DNA from: Oligoflexia bacterium
GTDB taxonomy: Bacteria; Bdellovibrionota; UBA1018
Assembly (NCBI GenBank): GCA_031292385.1
Contig: JARLHE010000031.1
Coordinates: 1-34,745, forward strand
DNA length: 34,745 nucleotides
Reading direction: 5' to 3'
The translations under genes and the position numbers were made by a program. The notes under the pieces were generated by a model. It did no database searches. It was not told the DNA's origin and saw only the letters and a program-made list of their open reading frames with translations. Shown piece by piece: positions 10,926-19,948 of the stretch. Every line of letters starts with the position of its first letter. Within the stretch, counting starts at the first letter, position 1.

Positions 10926-11369
10926 TTACTTGTTCCCCCGTTGCTCGAGCAGGAAGTCCTTGTCCCAGACTTCGCGGCGGGTCATGCTCATTTCGTAAAT
11001 ATTGCTGAGCTTGATCGCGTCCTTGGGACAGGCTTCTTCGCACATTCCGCAAAAGCAGCAGCGAAGGGCGTCGATTTCGAATTTGACCGGGTACTTCTCC
11101 TTGTCCGGCCGCTCACCCGCTTCGATATGAATGCATTCAGCCGGACAGACGGTCGGACAGAGCATGCAGGCGGTGCAGTTTTCAACGCCGTTCGTGGCTT
11201 TGATGTAGTGCTGGCCGCGGAAACGCTCGGAGTATTTGCGTCGCTCTTCGGGATATTGGATCGTGACCTTCTTGGCGAAGAGCATGTTCTTCATCGTGAT
11301 GCAGAGACCTTTGAAGATCTCGAGCACGTAAAGCTCGGATAGAATGCTTTTTTTCTGTTTTACGAGCAT
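10926..11369 (-). CDS. nuoI: NADH-quinone oxidoreductase subunit I (Nuo1 set)
   Basis: Peripheral-arm ferredoxin-like subunit that holds clusters N6a and N6b and passes electrons from NuoG to N2 in NuoB. Two complete 4Fe-4S motifs are visible: C65, C68, C71, C75 and C104, C107, C110, C114 (C-x2-C-x2-C-x3-C followed by Pro). The N-terminal 30 residues form the amphipathic stretch that lies on the membrane before the TIQYPEE segment. At 147 residues it is slightly shorter than E. coli NuoI. It starts 3 nt after nuoH, with no clear Shine-Dalgarno. Confidence 0.96.
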   Translation of the reverse strand: MLVKQKKSILSELYVLEIFKGLCITMKNMLFAKKVTIQYPEERRKYSERFRGQHYIKATNGVENCTACMLCPTVCPAECIHIEAGERPDKEKYPVKFEIDALRCCFCGMCEEACPKDAIKLSNIYEMSMTRREVWDKDFLLEQRGNK

Positions 11370-11372
11370 AAA

Positions 11373-12461
11373 TCAAATCACCCCGTAAGAAATCATCACG
11401 GCCGTGATGAACAAATTGACGAGCGAAAGCGGAAGCATGACTTTCCAGCCGAGATCCATCAGTTGATCGTAGCGGAAGCGCGGAAGCGTCCAGCGCACCC
11501 AAACGAAGAACCACATGAAAAAGAGAACCTTAACCGTGAACGAGCCGATCTCGAACGCGACCCGCACCCAGTCGGCGGTCATGCCGCTCAAGGCGAGATG
11601 GCTGTAGATCTGCCCGAGCGGGAAGAGCATTTGCCAGCCACCGAAATAAAGCGTGGCCAATAGCCCGGAGCCGGTCAGCATATTGTTGTATTCGGCCATC
11701 TGGAGGATAGCGAACTTCATCGAGCCGTACTCGAGATGATAGCCCGCGACGATTTCGGATTCGCCTTCCGGCAAATCGAACGGCAGGCGGTTGGTTTCGG
11801 CGAAGACCGAAGTCATGAAAATCAAGAACCCGAGCGGTTGGATGAAAATGCCCCACTTCGGCAGCGCGATCGGTCCCAGCTGCAGGAGCGTCTGGCCCTG
11901 CGCGGCCGCGATATCGCCGAGCTTGACGCTCGAAAAAACCATGAGGATGCCGACGAGCGACAAGCCCATCGAAAGCTCATAGCTGATCATTTGCGATGAG
12001 CTGCGCAAACTTCCCATCATGGCGTACTTGCTGTTCGACGCCCAGCCGGACATGATGATGCCGTAAACGCCGAGAGACGCGATGGCGAGGGTGAACAAAA
12101 TCCCGACATTCAGATCCGCGATCTGAAACTTCAGGATCTGACCGCCGCCGAGGTCGATCTGGCTGCCGTAAGGAATGACCGCGAAAGTCAGAAACGACGG
12201 CACGAGCGAAACCAGCGGCGCCAGCACGTAGTAAAATTTCGAAACGTGACCCGGGATCTGGTCTTCCTTGAAAATGAACTTGATCCCGTCGGCGGCCGAC
12301 TGGAAAAGCCCCAACGGGCCGATTCGATTCGGGCCGAGACGATTTTGCATCAGGGCCGCCCCGCGCCGCTCGACCCACGCCATGATCGGCGCGTTGTGAA
12401 TGAGGATCAGGGTCAAAATCAGGATCTGCCCAATCATGAAGATGATTTGAAAAAGGCTCAT
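11373..12461 (-). CDS. nuoH: NADH-quinone oxidoreductase subunit H (Nuo1 set)
   Basis: Membrane subunit that forms the inner end of the quinone chamber and links it to the proton path. The 362 residues show the canonical WVERR and [13 protein letters not shown] segment, KED at 65-67, YE at 161-162 and the acidic loop [16 protein letters not shown] (221-236). I chose the ATG at 12461 because it forms an ATGA overlap with the nuoG stop, as at many junctions here; a GTG 12 nt upstream has no ribosome site. This copy shows what an intact NuoH looks like for comparison with 24813-25865. Confidence 0.96.
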   Translation of the reverse strand: MSLFQIIFMIGQILILTLILIHNAPIMAWVERRGAALMQNRLGPNRIGPLGLFQSAADGIKFIFKEDQIPGHVSKFYYVLAPLVSLVPSFLTFAVIPYGSQIDLGGGQILKFQIADLNVGILFTLAIASLGVYGIIMSGWASNSKYAMMGSLRSSSQMISYELSMGLSLVGILMVFSSVKLGDIAAAQGQTLLQLGPIALPKWGIFIQPLGFLIFMTSVFAETNRLPFDLPEGESEIVAGYHLEYGSMKFAILQMAEYNNMLTGSGLLATLYFGGWQMLFPLGQIYSHLALSGMTADWVRVAFEIGSFTVKVLFFMWFFVWVRWTLPRFRYDQLMDLGWKVMLPLSLVNLFITAVMISYGVI

Positions 12462-13864
12462 TGGTTTACCCACATCATCAGAATTTCCGGAAGCAGCTTG
12501 CTCTTGCCGATCGGATTGATCGCGCGCTTGATCTTCTGCTCGCGGCCTTCGTAGTTGACGATCGTCCCGTCTTTTTCAGCGAAAGACGCGCCCGGAAGAA
12601 CCGCGGCGAACTTCGCGACCTGAGGCTGATTGAAAACACCGATACCAACCAAGGATTTCGCCTGGTCCAGGTCCGTCGGCAGCTGCGCGCGACCGCCGCG
12701 CACGACCAAAACCGCATCGATGCCGGCTGGCAAGCCCGCGTATGGCTTGATGCCCAGCTTTTCGACGCCGTTCAGATTCGAGGTCTTGCTCTTGCGCTTC
12801 AAGATCTTATCCGCCGGCGCGTCGTCCAATACGGTTTTGATCCCGGGCGTTCCGAAATGGAAAACCGGAGCCCCGCCAAACTGCTTCGGCGCCACCTCCA
12901 GCAAAAGCTTCGCTTCTTCCAGCGTGAGGTCGGAGCCAGCCAAGATCGCGACTTTCCTTCCGGCCAGCGCGGCCTTGGCCGCGGCAATGCCGGCTTTCCA
13001 GTCGGTCATCTGCAAACCGCTCGCGGAAGCGATCGCCGGGTTGAGCACGCGGCGCTGGTCGTGAACATAATGGAAATTGAACCGGCCCTCGTCGCAGAGC
13101 CAATACTTGTTGATCTCCATGTTCTCGCGCGGAAGGCTGCGATAAATCACATTCCCGTCCTGATGAAGCTCCATATTGCAGCCCTTGGCGCAACCTTCGC
13201 ACACGGTCGAGGTTTTCTTCAGGAACCATGCGCGCTTTTTGAAGCGGAAATCCTTGAGCGTAAGGGAGCCGGTCGGGCAAACATCCGCGTAGTTGCCGGC
13301 GTAATCGGTCTCGAGCGGACGACCGTCGATCGTGGTGATTTCGGTGTTGTTTCCGCGCTGAACGGCGACCATTTCATGAATACCGGCCACTTCGGTGCCG
13401 AAGCGGATGCAGCGCGTGCAATGAATGCAGCGGTTCATGTTCTTTTTGATGACCGGTCCCATATCGAGGTCGAGATAGGTGCGGCGCTCTTCGGTGTAGC
13501 GAGAGTAAGGCGATCCGTAGGCGAATGACTCGTCCTGAAGATCGCACTCGCCCGCCTTATCGCAGATCGGGCAGTCCAGCGGGTGATTGATCAGCAAAAA
13601 CTCCATGACGGATTTTTGGTTCTGAATCGCGCGCGCCGAGCGGGTCTTGACGACCATTCCCTCGGTTGCCGCCGTCGAGCAGGCGGTTTGAAGCTTCGGC
13701 ATTTTTTCGATCTCAACCGTGCACATGCGGCACTGAGCGACCACCGAAAGCCCCGGATGGTAACAGAAATACGGAATTTCGACGCCTACGGTTTTCGCGA
13801 CCTCGATGAGGTTCTGACCGGGGGCGAATTCGGCCTCGCGTCCGTCAATTATGCATTTGGGCAT
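12458..13864 (-). CDS. nuoG: NADH-quinone oxidoreductase subunit G, compact form
   Basis: Largest Fe-S subunit of the NADH module; it carries electrons from NuoF to NuoI. All cluster ligands are visible: N1b (C34, C45, C48, C62), N5 (H94, C98, C101, C107), N4 (C146, C149, C152, C196) and the optional N7 (C222, C225, C229, C257). At 468 residues it is about half the length of E. coli NuoG and well short of Thermus Nqo3, because the C-terminal molybdopterin-oxidoreductase-like domain is cut down to about 200 residues. No frameshift or remnant is visible: nuoH starts directly on its stop codon, so the short form looks native. It overlaps the end of nuoF by 16 nt. Confidence 0.95.
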   Translation of the reverse strand: MPKCIIDGREAEFAPGQNLIEVAKTVGVEIPYFCYHPGLSVVAQCRMCTVEIEKMPKLQTACSTAATEGMVVKTRSARAIQNQKSVMEFLLINHPLDCPICDKAGECDLQDESFAYGSPYSRYTEERRTYLDLDMGPVIKKNMNRCIHCTRCIRFGTEVAGIHEMVAVQRGNNTEITTIDGRPLETDYAGNYADVCPTGSLTLKDFRFKKRAWFLKKTSTVCEGCAKGCNMELHQDGNVIYRSLPRENMEINKYWLCDEGRFNFHYVHDQRRVLNPAIASASGLQMTDWKAGIAAAKAALAGRKVAILAGSDLTLEEAKLLLEVAPKQFGGAPVFHFGTPGIKTVLDDAPADKILKRKSKTSNLNGVEKLGIKPYAGLPAGIDAVLVVRGGRAQLPTDLDQAKSLVGIGVFNQPQVAKFAAVLPGASFAEKDGTIVNYEGREQKIKRAINPIGKSKLLPEILMMWVNQ

Positions 13865-15144
13865 TTTCCACCTCGGATGTGTGCTTCAAAGTCGGCCCTG
13901 AATTTTTTGACAAAGCTCATCACGGGGCCCGCCGCGGCGTCGCCCAGGGCGCAAAGAGTTTTGCCGTTGATGTTGTCCGCGATATCGAGCAAGAGCGCGA
14001 GATCCTGTTCGCGTCCATGGCCGTGCTCGATTCGCTCGATCACGTCTTCCATCCACTTACAGCCTTCGCGGCAAGGCGTGCACTGCCCGCAGGATTCGTG
14101 CGCGTAGAACTTCGTGATGCGGGCGAGGAGCTGCACCACGCAAGTGTCTTCGCTCACGACCATGATGCCGCAGGAACCGAGCATGCTGCCGATTTTCATC
14201 AGCGGCTCGATATCGAGCACGACATCGATTTCGTCCGCGGTCAGCACCGGCGCGGACGAGCCGCCGGGAATCACGGCCTTCAGCTTCTTGTCTCCCAAAA
14301 TGCCGTGGCAGTGGTCATAGATCAGCTCGCGCAAGGTAACCGAACCGGCATTGAACTCGTAGAGACCCGGCTTTTTGACGTGGCCGGATACGCAGAAAAG
14401 GCGCGTACCGCCGGATTTTTCGATCTTACCGAGCTTCGAGAACCATTCCCCGCCGCGATTGATGATGTGCGGAACCGCCGCGAGCGTCTCGACGTTGTTC
14501 ACCGCCGTCGGGCCGCCGAAAGCGCCCGAGATCGCCGGAAACGGCGGCTTCACGCGAGGCTCCCCGCGCTTGCCCTCGAGAGAGTTCAGTAAGCCGGTTT
14601 CTTCGCCGCAGATGTAGGCCCCCGCGCCGCGATGAACGGTCAGGTCGAAATTGAAACCCGAGCCGAGAATGTTCTTACCGAGATAACCCGCCTTGTAAGC
14701 CTCATCGATCGCTTCGTTGAGAAGCTTCGCTTCGCGGACATACTCGCCGCGAATGTAGATGTAGCCGTTATTCGCGCCGAAAGCGTACGCGCCGATGATC
14801 ATCCCTTCGATCAGAACATGCGGCGTGTAGCGCATGATATCGCGGTCTTTGAACGTGCCCGGCTCCGACTCGTCGGCGTTGCAAACCAGGTACTTCGGTT
14901 TCGGCGATTGCTTAGGGATGAAGCTCCACTTCATTCCGGTAGGGAAGCCCGCGCCTCCGCGGCCGCGGAGGTTCGCTTTTTTGACTTCCTCGATGATCGA
15001 ATCGGGCGTCATCGCGAACGCCTTCTTGGCCGCGGCATAGCCCCCCATCTTTTGCAGATAGAAGGCCAGCGGACGGGATTCTTCGTTGAAGTGCTGAATA
15101 TAAAGGGTTTCGGGTTCGCTCGAGCTCACGGAATTCGCCCCCAT
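13849..15144 (-). CDS. nuoF: NADH-quinone oxidoreductase subunit F
   Basis: Catalytic NADH-oxidising flavoprotein subunit at the tip of the peripheral arm; it binds FMN and cluster N3. The glycine-rich flavin/NADH segment GRGGAGFPTGMKW is at 61-73 and the NADESEPGTFKDR segment at 89-101. N3 ligands are C352, C355, C358 and C398. The 431-residue length is typical. It starts in a TAATG overlap with nuoE. This is the only nuoF in the window; the second complex I set has none, so any NADH entry for that set would have to use this subunit or something encoded elsewhere. Confidence 0.97.
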   Translation of the reverse strand: MGANSVSSSEPETLYIQHFNEESRPLAFYLQKMGGYAAAKKAFAMTPDSIIEEVKKANLRGRGGAGFPTGMKWSFIPKQSPKPKYLVCNADESEPGTFKDRDIMRYTPHVLIEGMIIGAYAFGANNGYIYIRGEYVREAKLLNEAIDEAYKAGYLGKNILGSGFNFDLTVHRGAGAYICGEETGLLNSLEGKRGEPRVKPPFPAISGAFGGPTAVNNVETLAAVPHIINRGGEWFSKLGKIEKSGGTRLFCVSGHVKKPGLYEFNAGSVTLRELIYDHCHGILGDKKLKAVIPGGSSAPVLTADEIDVVLDIEPLMKIGSMLGSCGIMVVSEDTCVVQLLARITKFYAHESCGQCTPCREGCKWMEDVIERIEHGHGREQDLALLLDIADNINGKTLCALGDAAAGPVMSFVKKFRADFEAHIRGGKCPNA

Positions 15145-15623
15145 TACTTGGCAAGACTGTCCAAGAGCCGATCAAGGGCTTGGACGTCCAGGTTCTCATG
15201 GTAATCGTTATTGAGCATCATCGCCGGCGCCGTACCACAAGCGCCCAGGCACTCTTCTTCATGCAAAGTGAATTTGCGGTCCTTGGTCGTTTCGCCGCAT
15301 TTGATGTCGAGCTTTTTCTCGCAATGCGCGACCAGGCCTTCGGCGCCGCGCAAGCTGCACGCGACGTTCGTGCAGACCTTGAGGTGGTATTTCCCGACCG
15401 GCTTCAAGTTGTACATCGTGTAGAAGCTCGCCACCTCGCGCACCTGCGCCGGATGAATGCCGATATACTCGGCCACTTCCTCCAGCACTTCCGGCGGCAA
15501 CCAGCCCGTTTCATCCTGCGCGGCATGCAACGCCGGCAAAAGCAACGCGACCTTGGTGGGGTAGCGTGGCTCGAGCTTGCTCATTTCGTCATAAAACTTC
15601 TGCGAAAGGATTTTTTTAGCCAT
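15144..15623 (-). CDS. nuoE: NADH-quinone oxidoreductase subunit E
   Basis: Thioredoxin-fold 2Fe-2S subunit (cluster N1a) that partners NuoF in the NADH module. The N-terminal helical part (YPTKVALLLPALHAAQ and following) matches the family, and the cluster ligands are C84, C89, C125 and C129 in the CTNVAC and CLGAC motifs. Length is 159 residues, as usual. Both ends overlap neighbours in TAATG arrangements (nuoD stop with nuoE start, nuoE stop with nuoF start), so translation of D-E-F is coupled. It is the only copy in the window. Confidence 0.97.
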   Translation of the reverse strand: MAKKILSQKFYDEMSKLEPRYPTKVALLLPALHAAQDETGWLPPEVLEEVAEYIGIHPAQVREVASFYTMYNLKPVGKYHLKVCTNVACSLRGAEGLVAHCEKKLDIKCGETTKDRKFTLHEEECLGACGTAPAMMLNNDYHENLDVQALDRLLDSLAK

Positions 15624-16882
15624 TAGCGATCCAATTCCCCGGCGATGATGTTGATGCTTCCGAGGGCCGCCACCAGATCCGCGATTTTTTCGCCTTTAAC
15701 CATCGGTGTCAGGCCCTGATAGTGCCAAACCGACGGTCCGCGGATACGCATGCGATGCGAGTTCGGGGTACCCTTGCTGACGATGTAGAAACCCATTTCG
15801 CCGTTCGTCGCCTCGATGGCCGTATAAGCCTCTCCCGCCGGTACGGCAAAACCTTCCATGAAAAACTTGAAGTGGTAAATCATCCCTTCCATCGTGTTGT
15901 ATACGACGTCTTTATCCGGGATTCTCACGCGCTTGTCTTCGCTCCAGATCGGGCCCTTTTTCATTTTGTCCGCGCACTGGGCAAGAATATTGAGCGACTG
16001 GCGAATCTCGGCGATTCGAACCAGGTAGCGGTCGTAAACATCGCCGTTGCGGGCCACCGGCACGTCAAACTCGACGTTCTTGTAGAACAAGTACGGCTGA
16101 TCGCGGCGCAGGTCGATGTCGAGCCCGGCCGCGCGAGCGTTCGGTCCCGTGAAGCTGTACTGCAAGCACATGTTTTTGTCGAAGGTCGAGACGCCGACCG
16201 TCCGGTTGCGCCAAATCTTATTGGTGGTGAGGAGCTCGTCCATTTCATCAATGACTTTGCGCGTGCGGTTCACCCAAGCCTTGAGCTCTTTTTCAAAACC
16301 GTCCGGCGCGTCCTGCATCATGCCGCCGATGCGGCTGTACGAGGTCGTGAGGCGCGCGCCGCAAAGCTTTTCGATCAAGGTGTAAGCCTCTTCGCGTTGA
16401 TGGAAGCCGTAAAGAAAGAACGAAAACGCGCCCAAGTCGACGGCATTGATGCCGACGCAAATCAAATGGTCAGTGACGCGCGCAAGCTCGCAGCAAATCA
16501 TGCGCAGCCAGACGCAGCGCTCGGGAACATCAATACCCATGAGCTTTTCGACCGCGAGCGCGTACCCGACGTTGTTCATCAGGGCCGAGCAGTAGTTCAG
16601 CCGGTCGGTATAGACGATGAAGTTGTGATACGTGCGGTTCTCGCCGAGCTTTTCTTTCGCGCGGTGGGTGTAGCCGAACTCGCAGTAAGACCCTTCGATG
16701 GTTTCGCCGTTCAGCTTGGCCGCCATCCGCAAGGCCCCGTGCATCGCCGGATGCGTCGGACCGATGTTGATGTAGACGCGGGAATCATCCCACAAATCAT
16801 CCGGATCATGCGAGTCGCGGAACCCGGGCGCCGGACGCTCGATAGAAATGCCGCTTGGGTAATTTTTTTCGACGTTTTCCAT
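15623..16882 (-). CDS. nuoD: NADH-quinone oxidoreductase subunit D (Nuo1 set)
   Basis: The 49-kDa-type subunit that, with NuoB, forms the quinone-reducing site at the end of the Fe-S chain. Family residues are in place: HPAMHG with H48 (Thermus His38 equivalent), R94 and Y97 in the YTDRLNY segment (Tyr87 equivalent) and D149 in the VDLGA segment, the aspartate that pairs with the histidine. The protein ends in the typical GELDR. Length is 419 residues, not fused to NuoC. AGGATTCT precedes the ATG and the gap after nuoC is 6 nt. It lacks the [NiFe] cysteines of hydrogenases. Confidence 0.97.
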   Translation of the reverse strand: MENVEKNYPSGISIERPAPGFRDSHDPDDLWDDSRVYINIGPTHPAMHGALRMAAKLNGETIEGSYCEFGYTHRAKEKLGENRTYHNFIVYTDRLNYCSALMNNVGYALAVEKLMGIDVPERCVWLRMICCELARVTDHLICVGINAVDLGAFSFFLYGFHQREEAYTLIEKLCGARLTTSYSRIGGMMQDAPDGFEKELKAWVNRTRKVIDEMDELLTTNKIWRNRTVGVSTFDKNMCLQYSFTGPNARAAGLDIDLRRDQPYLFYKNVEFDVPVARNGDVYDRYLVRIAEIRQSLNILAQCADKMKKGPIWSEDKRVRIPDKDVVYNTMEGMIYHFKFFMEGFAVPAGEAYTAIEATNGEMGFYIVSKGTPNSHRMRIRGPSVWHYQGLTPMVKGEKIADLVAALGSINIIAGELDR

Positions 16883-16888
16883 AGAATC

Positions 16889-17488
16889 CTACTCCATCGC
16901 TTCCGGGTGAATTTCCGTCGGTTCCGTGAAAACTTGATAGCCCCGAAGAGGGTAGTCCTTGCGCAACGGATGCCCCTCCCAGCGCTCATCCATCAAAATA
17001 CGCCGCAAATTCGGATGGCCGGCAAAGCGAACCCCGAACATGTCCCAGACCTCGCGCTCAGCCCAGTTCGCGCCAGGCCAGACGTCGATCGCGGTCGGAA
17101 CTTCGACATTCTCGGGGACGCGGACTTTAAAACGAATTCGCGCAAAGCTCGTCGGCGACAGAAGGTTGTAAACAACCTCGAAGCGCCAATCGCTTTGCTC
17201 GTTCAACTCATCCGTCGCCGTGATGTCGGCCAGGAATCCGTACTCAAAGCCCGATTCGCTTCGGGCAAAACGCAGCACTTCGACAATGGCGTCCTTTTGG
17301 ACATAGACGACCGGAACATCCGTCGGATAGTCGACCGGAAAGCGAACTTCCTCGATCTTCTCGCCGAACCGCTCTTTCAGCCGGGCCGCCTGCGTTTTCC
17401 ACAAGTCGCCGTATTTCGTCAGCCAGTCCGCGCCATGCGTTGAGATTTGAGTGCGAATATCGGCCGGAGCTCTCAATGTGAAAGTCAT
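16889..17488 (-). CDS. nuoC: NADH-quinone oxidoreductase subunit C (Nuo1 set)
   Basis: The 30-kDa-type peripheral-arm subunit; it has no cofactor and braces NuoD and NuoI. The signature [16 protein letters not shown] is at 137-152, followed by GHPNLRRIL and [12 protein letters not shown] (172-183). The 199-residue length and separate status (no NuoCD fusion) are typical for many bacteria. The start overlaps the nuoB stop by 4 nt (ATGA). Confidence 0.96.
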   Translation of the reverse strand: MTFTLRAPADIRTQISTHGADWLTKYGDLWKTQAARLKERFGEKIEEVRFPVDYPTDVPVVYVQKDAIVEVLRFARSESGFEYGFLADITATDELNEQSDWRFEVVYNLLSPTSFARIRFKVRVPENVEVPTAIDVWPGANWAEREVWDMFGVRFAGHPNLRRILMDERWEGHPLRKDYPLRGYQVFTEPTEIHPEAME

Positions 17489-18045
17489 TGTTGCAGCTCC
17501 TTCGGGGCCTGAGCCGCGCGGGCACCCAAGCTGGTCTCAATGGCCTTTTTGGCTTCGCCGCGAAGCGCGATTCGGCGTTGCGAGTGGGTTTCGCCCTTCT
17601 GAACCATTTCCTGGAGACGCATCACCGCATGCATCAAGCCTTCCGGCGCCGGCGGGCAGCCTGGCACGTACACATCGACCGGAATCATCGTGTCGATGCC
17701 CTGAAGAACGCTGTAAACGTTGAAAATTCCGCCCGACGAAGCGCACGCGCCCATGGAAACCACCCATTTGGGTTCGGCCATTTGGTCGTAAACGGTTTTT
17801 AGAATCGGAGCCATCTTGAGATTGATGATGCCGGCGACGATCAACATGTCAGCCTGACGAGGGGAGAATCGAATCGCCTCCGCGCCGAAGCGGGCCATAT
17901 CGTAATCCGCCGCCAAGGTGGCCATCATCTCAATCCCGCAGCAGCTGGTGCCATAGGGAAGCGGCCACAATGAGTTCTTACGTCCCCAGTTAATGAGGGC
18001 GTCCAATCGCGTCGTTAAAAAACTCGCAGATCCGTCTTTAGACAT
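17485..18045 (-). CDS. nuoB: NADH-quinone oxidoreductase subunit B (Nuo1 set)
   Basis: Holds cluster N2, the last Fe-S centre before quinone. The four ligands are C35 and C36 (tandem cysteines in the TSCCGIEMM segment), C101 and C130 in VPGCPP. The [12 protein letters not shown] segment carries the conserved arginine near N2. The 186-residue length is normal. GGGAG lies just upstream of the ATG, 12 nt after nuoA. Useful as the standard for the paralogue at 27503-27976, which keeps the four cysteines but differs around them. Confidence 0.97.
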   Translation of the reverse strand: MSKDGSASFLTTRLDALINWGRKNSLWPLPYGTSCCGIEMMATLAADYDMARFGAEAIRFSPRQADMLIVAGIINLKMAPILKTVYDQMAEPKWVVSMGACASSGGIFNVYSVLQGIDTMIPVDVYVPGCPPAPEGLMHAVMRLQEMVQKGETHSQRRIALRGEAKKAIETSLGARAAQAPKELQQ

Positions 18046-18057
18046 TTTACTCCCAAT

Positions 18058-18417
18058 CTATTCCCACTCGAGTGCGCCCTTACGGAGCACGTACCAATAA
18101 CCCACGAGAAGAATCGCCACAAAGAGGCCCATTTCCAACAAGATGAAATGATTGACTTGTATGTATCGCTTAAACACGACGGCGAACGGGAAAAAGAACA
18201 CCGCCTCAACGTCAAAGAGCAAAAAAAGAATCGCCACGAGATAAAATCTTACGGAAAACCGGTGGCGCGAACTGCCAAGCGGAGGAACCCCGCACTCAAA
18301 GGGCATGTTTTTACGGCGACCCGGGATTTTGGGCCCGAGAAGCCACGAAGCGAACATAATGACGCAGCCGAGCACGGCAGCGACTAGCAACAGGATGAAA
18401 ACCGGTATGTAGTCCAT
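18058..18417 (-). CDS. nuoA: NADH-quinone oxidoreductase subunit A (Nuo1 set)
   Basis: Small three-helix membrane subunit, 119 residues, next to NuoH and NuoJ. The loop motif ECG is at 41-43 and the second helix reads FYLVAILFLLFDVEAVFFFP with the conserved D69 and E71. This is the first gene of the 14-gene set. It begins 34 nt after the nuoN of the other set and has AGG 4 nt before the ATG. A weak TTG-type -35 and a poor -10 can be imagined near the end of that nuoN, but I see no convincing separate promoter, so read-through from the upstream set is likely. Confidence 0.96.
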   Translation of the reverse strand: MDYIPVFILLLVAAVLGCVIMFASWLLGPKIPGRRKNMPFECGVPPLGSSRHRFSVRFYLVAILFLLFDVEAVFFFPFAVVFKRYIQVNHFILLEMGLFVAILLVGYWYVLRKGALEWE

Positions 18418-18451
18418 TTTGCCTAGGTATATCGTTACGCTGGAGTGGGTG

Positions 18452-19924
18452 CTACCACAAAATATAGCTCAAGGACTTTCCCGCCCAATTAAGAACGCTG
18501 TTCGCGAAAAGACCCGCGAGCAGCATGGGAACCAAGAGCACAACCAAGAACGCCTTTCGCTCAAACGAGCGACTCTCCGATTGGAATTTTTTAAGAAGCG
18601 TCGCATCCCCGATCAAATGAAAGGCAAGCCGCGCAATCGCGACCGTTGATAGCGCCGAAGACAGGATCGCGAGCGTCGCAAGCCCCCACCACTGATGGCG
18701 CACAATGGCTCCGATCAGGGTGAACTTTCCGATAAACCCGGGAGCCGGCGGCATTCCGACCAGACAAAGCAGAAAAAGAACCAAACAAATGCACTCGGGT
18801 ACGGACTGGTTCAGCATCCCTCGAAGATCGTTCAAATTATCCGAGTGAAGCTGCTCATAGAAATAAGAAAGGATGTAAAAGATCCCAACAAAGGCGAACA
18901 GCTCGATCACTAAATTATAAAGCAAAGCGGCAACACCCACTTGGTCGAGGACGAGAATCCCAAGCAAGAGAAATCCGCTTTGAGTAATCGCCAGGCATCC
19001 CACCATTCGCTTCGCGCGGTTCTGTCGCAACGCAAGAAAAGATCCCACCAGCATCGTAATCCCAGAAACGACCGCCACGATCGTCGGCCAATTGAAATCT
19101 CCAACGATTTCCCAGTTTCCGTTTGTCAGCGAGGATTGGGCGAAGACCCCAATCAAAAACCGAATCGCGATCGCGAACCCGGTCATCCTCGTCGCCACGA
19201 CGATAAAACCGGACGCCGGCGTAGGAGCCCCCTCCAAAACATCCGGCGCCCAAAGATACATCGGAAAACCGGCCACCTGAGATCCCAGCGAAAGGAAAAT
19301 CAGCATGAAAATGATTAAAACCTGCGTACGAGGCACCGATGCGACCATGAACGCCCGATGAGCCTCGTAAATATTCAGGCTGTGCGTGATCGAAAAAAGG
19401 ACCGCCAGGCCGTAGAGCAAAAGAACGCCGGCCACGCCGCTGAAAATCAGATACTTCACCCCGGCTTCGATCGAAAAGAGCGATCGCTTTCCGTAGCCCG
19501 CGATAAAAAAGACAACGATATTCAAAAGCTGGAGCGAAAGGAATATCAACAGCATGTCCGACGCCGATGCGGCAAGGCACATCGCCAGCGTCGCCGCCAG
19601 CACCAACGCCGAGAATTCCGTGCGTCGGCCCGGCGGTATCTCCTCGGAATGCGAGGCGGCCACGATCGACAATCCCGCGAGCGCTATAGAAAGCAACTTG
19701 AAGAAGAGCGACACGCCGTCGATGGATACCGCGCCGCTAAAAACAGCGACCGGCACATGACGATAGGTCGTAAAGGTCTGGACAAATGCCGCGACCAAGC
19801 CGAGAAGCGTCGAAACCGTGACAAAGCGAAGCTGTTCCCCGTGGTAAGTCAATTCGGCGACCACGACGAAGGCAAGCGTCACCGCGAGAATCACTTCCGG
19901 TAAAATCAAAACAAACTCTCTCAT
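18452..19924 (-). CDS. nuoN: NuoN-like subunit of the second complex I set, pump residues altered
   Basis: Antiporter-like membrane subunit, 490 residues, similar in length and helix pattern to the NuoN at 4915-6423. The segment PDVLEGAPTPASGF marks it as NuoN. Eye alignment with that copy shows the key charged residues changed: E148 is Q132 here, K233 is Q216, the following His is Y223 and K263 is R246; only the late-helix lysine is kept (K400 in PGFIGKF). Four of five markers are therefore altered while the frame is intact. It starts 24 nt after the NuoM-like gene and is the last gene of the 11-gene set. Proton pumping by the normal route looks unlikely. Confidence 0.92.
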   Translation of the reverse strand: MREFVLILPEVILAVTLAFVVVAELTYHGEQLRFVTVSTLLGLVAAFVQTFTTYRHVPVAVFSGAVSIDGVSLFFKLLSIALAGLSIVAASHSEEIPPGRRTEFSALVLAATLAMCLAASASDMLLIFLSLQLLNIVVFFIAGYGKRSLFSIEAGVKYLIFSGVAGVLLLYGLAVLFSITHSLNIYEAHRAFMVASVPRTQVLIIFMLIFLSLGSQVAGFPMYLWAPDVLEGAPTPASGFIVVATRMTGFAIAIRFLIGVFAQSSLTNGNWEIVGDFNWPTIVAVVSGITMLVGSFLALRQNRAKRMVGCLAITQSGFLLLGILVLDQVGVAALLYNLVIELFAFVGIFYILSYFYEQLHSDNLNDLRGMLNQSVPECICLVLFLLCLVGMPPAPGFIGKFTLIGAIVRHQWWGLATLAILSSALSTVAIARLAFHLIGDATLLKKFQSESRSFERKAFLVVLLVPMLLAGLFANSVLNWAGKSLSYILW

Positions 19925-19948
19925 CGCTGCCTTAACCTCGCTTCGGGT

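Noticed and set aside
12461..12473. GTG start for nuoH 12 nt upstream of the chosen ATG
   Set aside because: It has no ribosome site, whereas the ATG forms the ATGA overlap used at many other junctions in the window.
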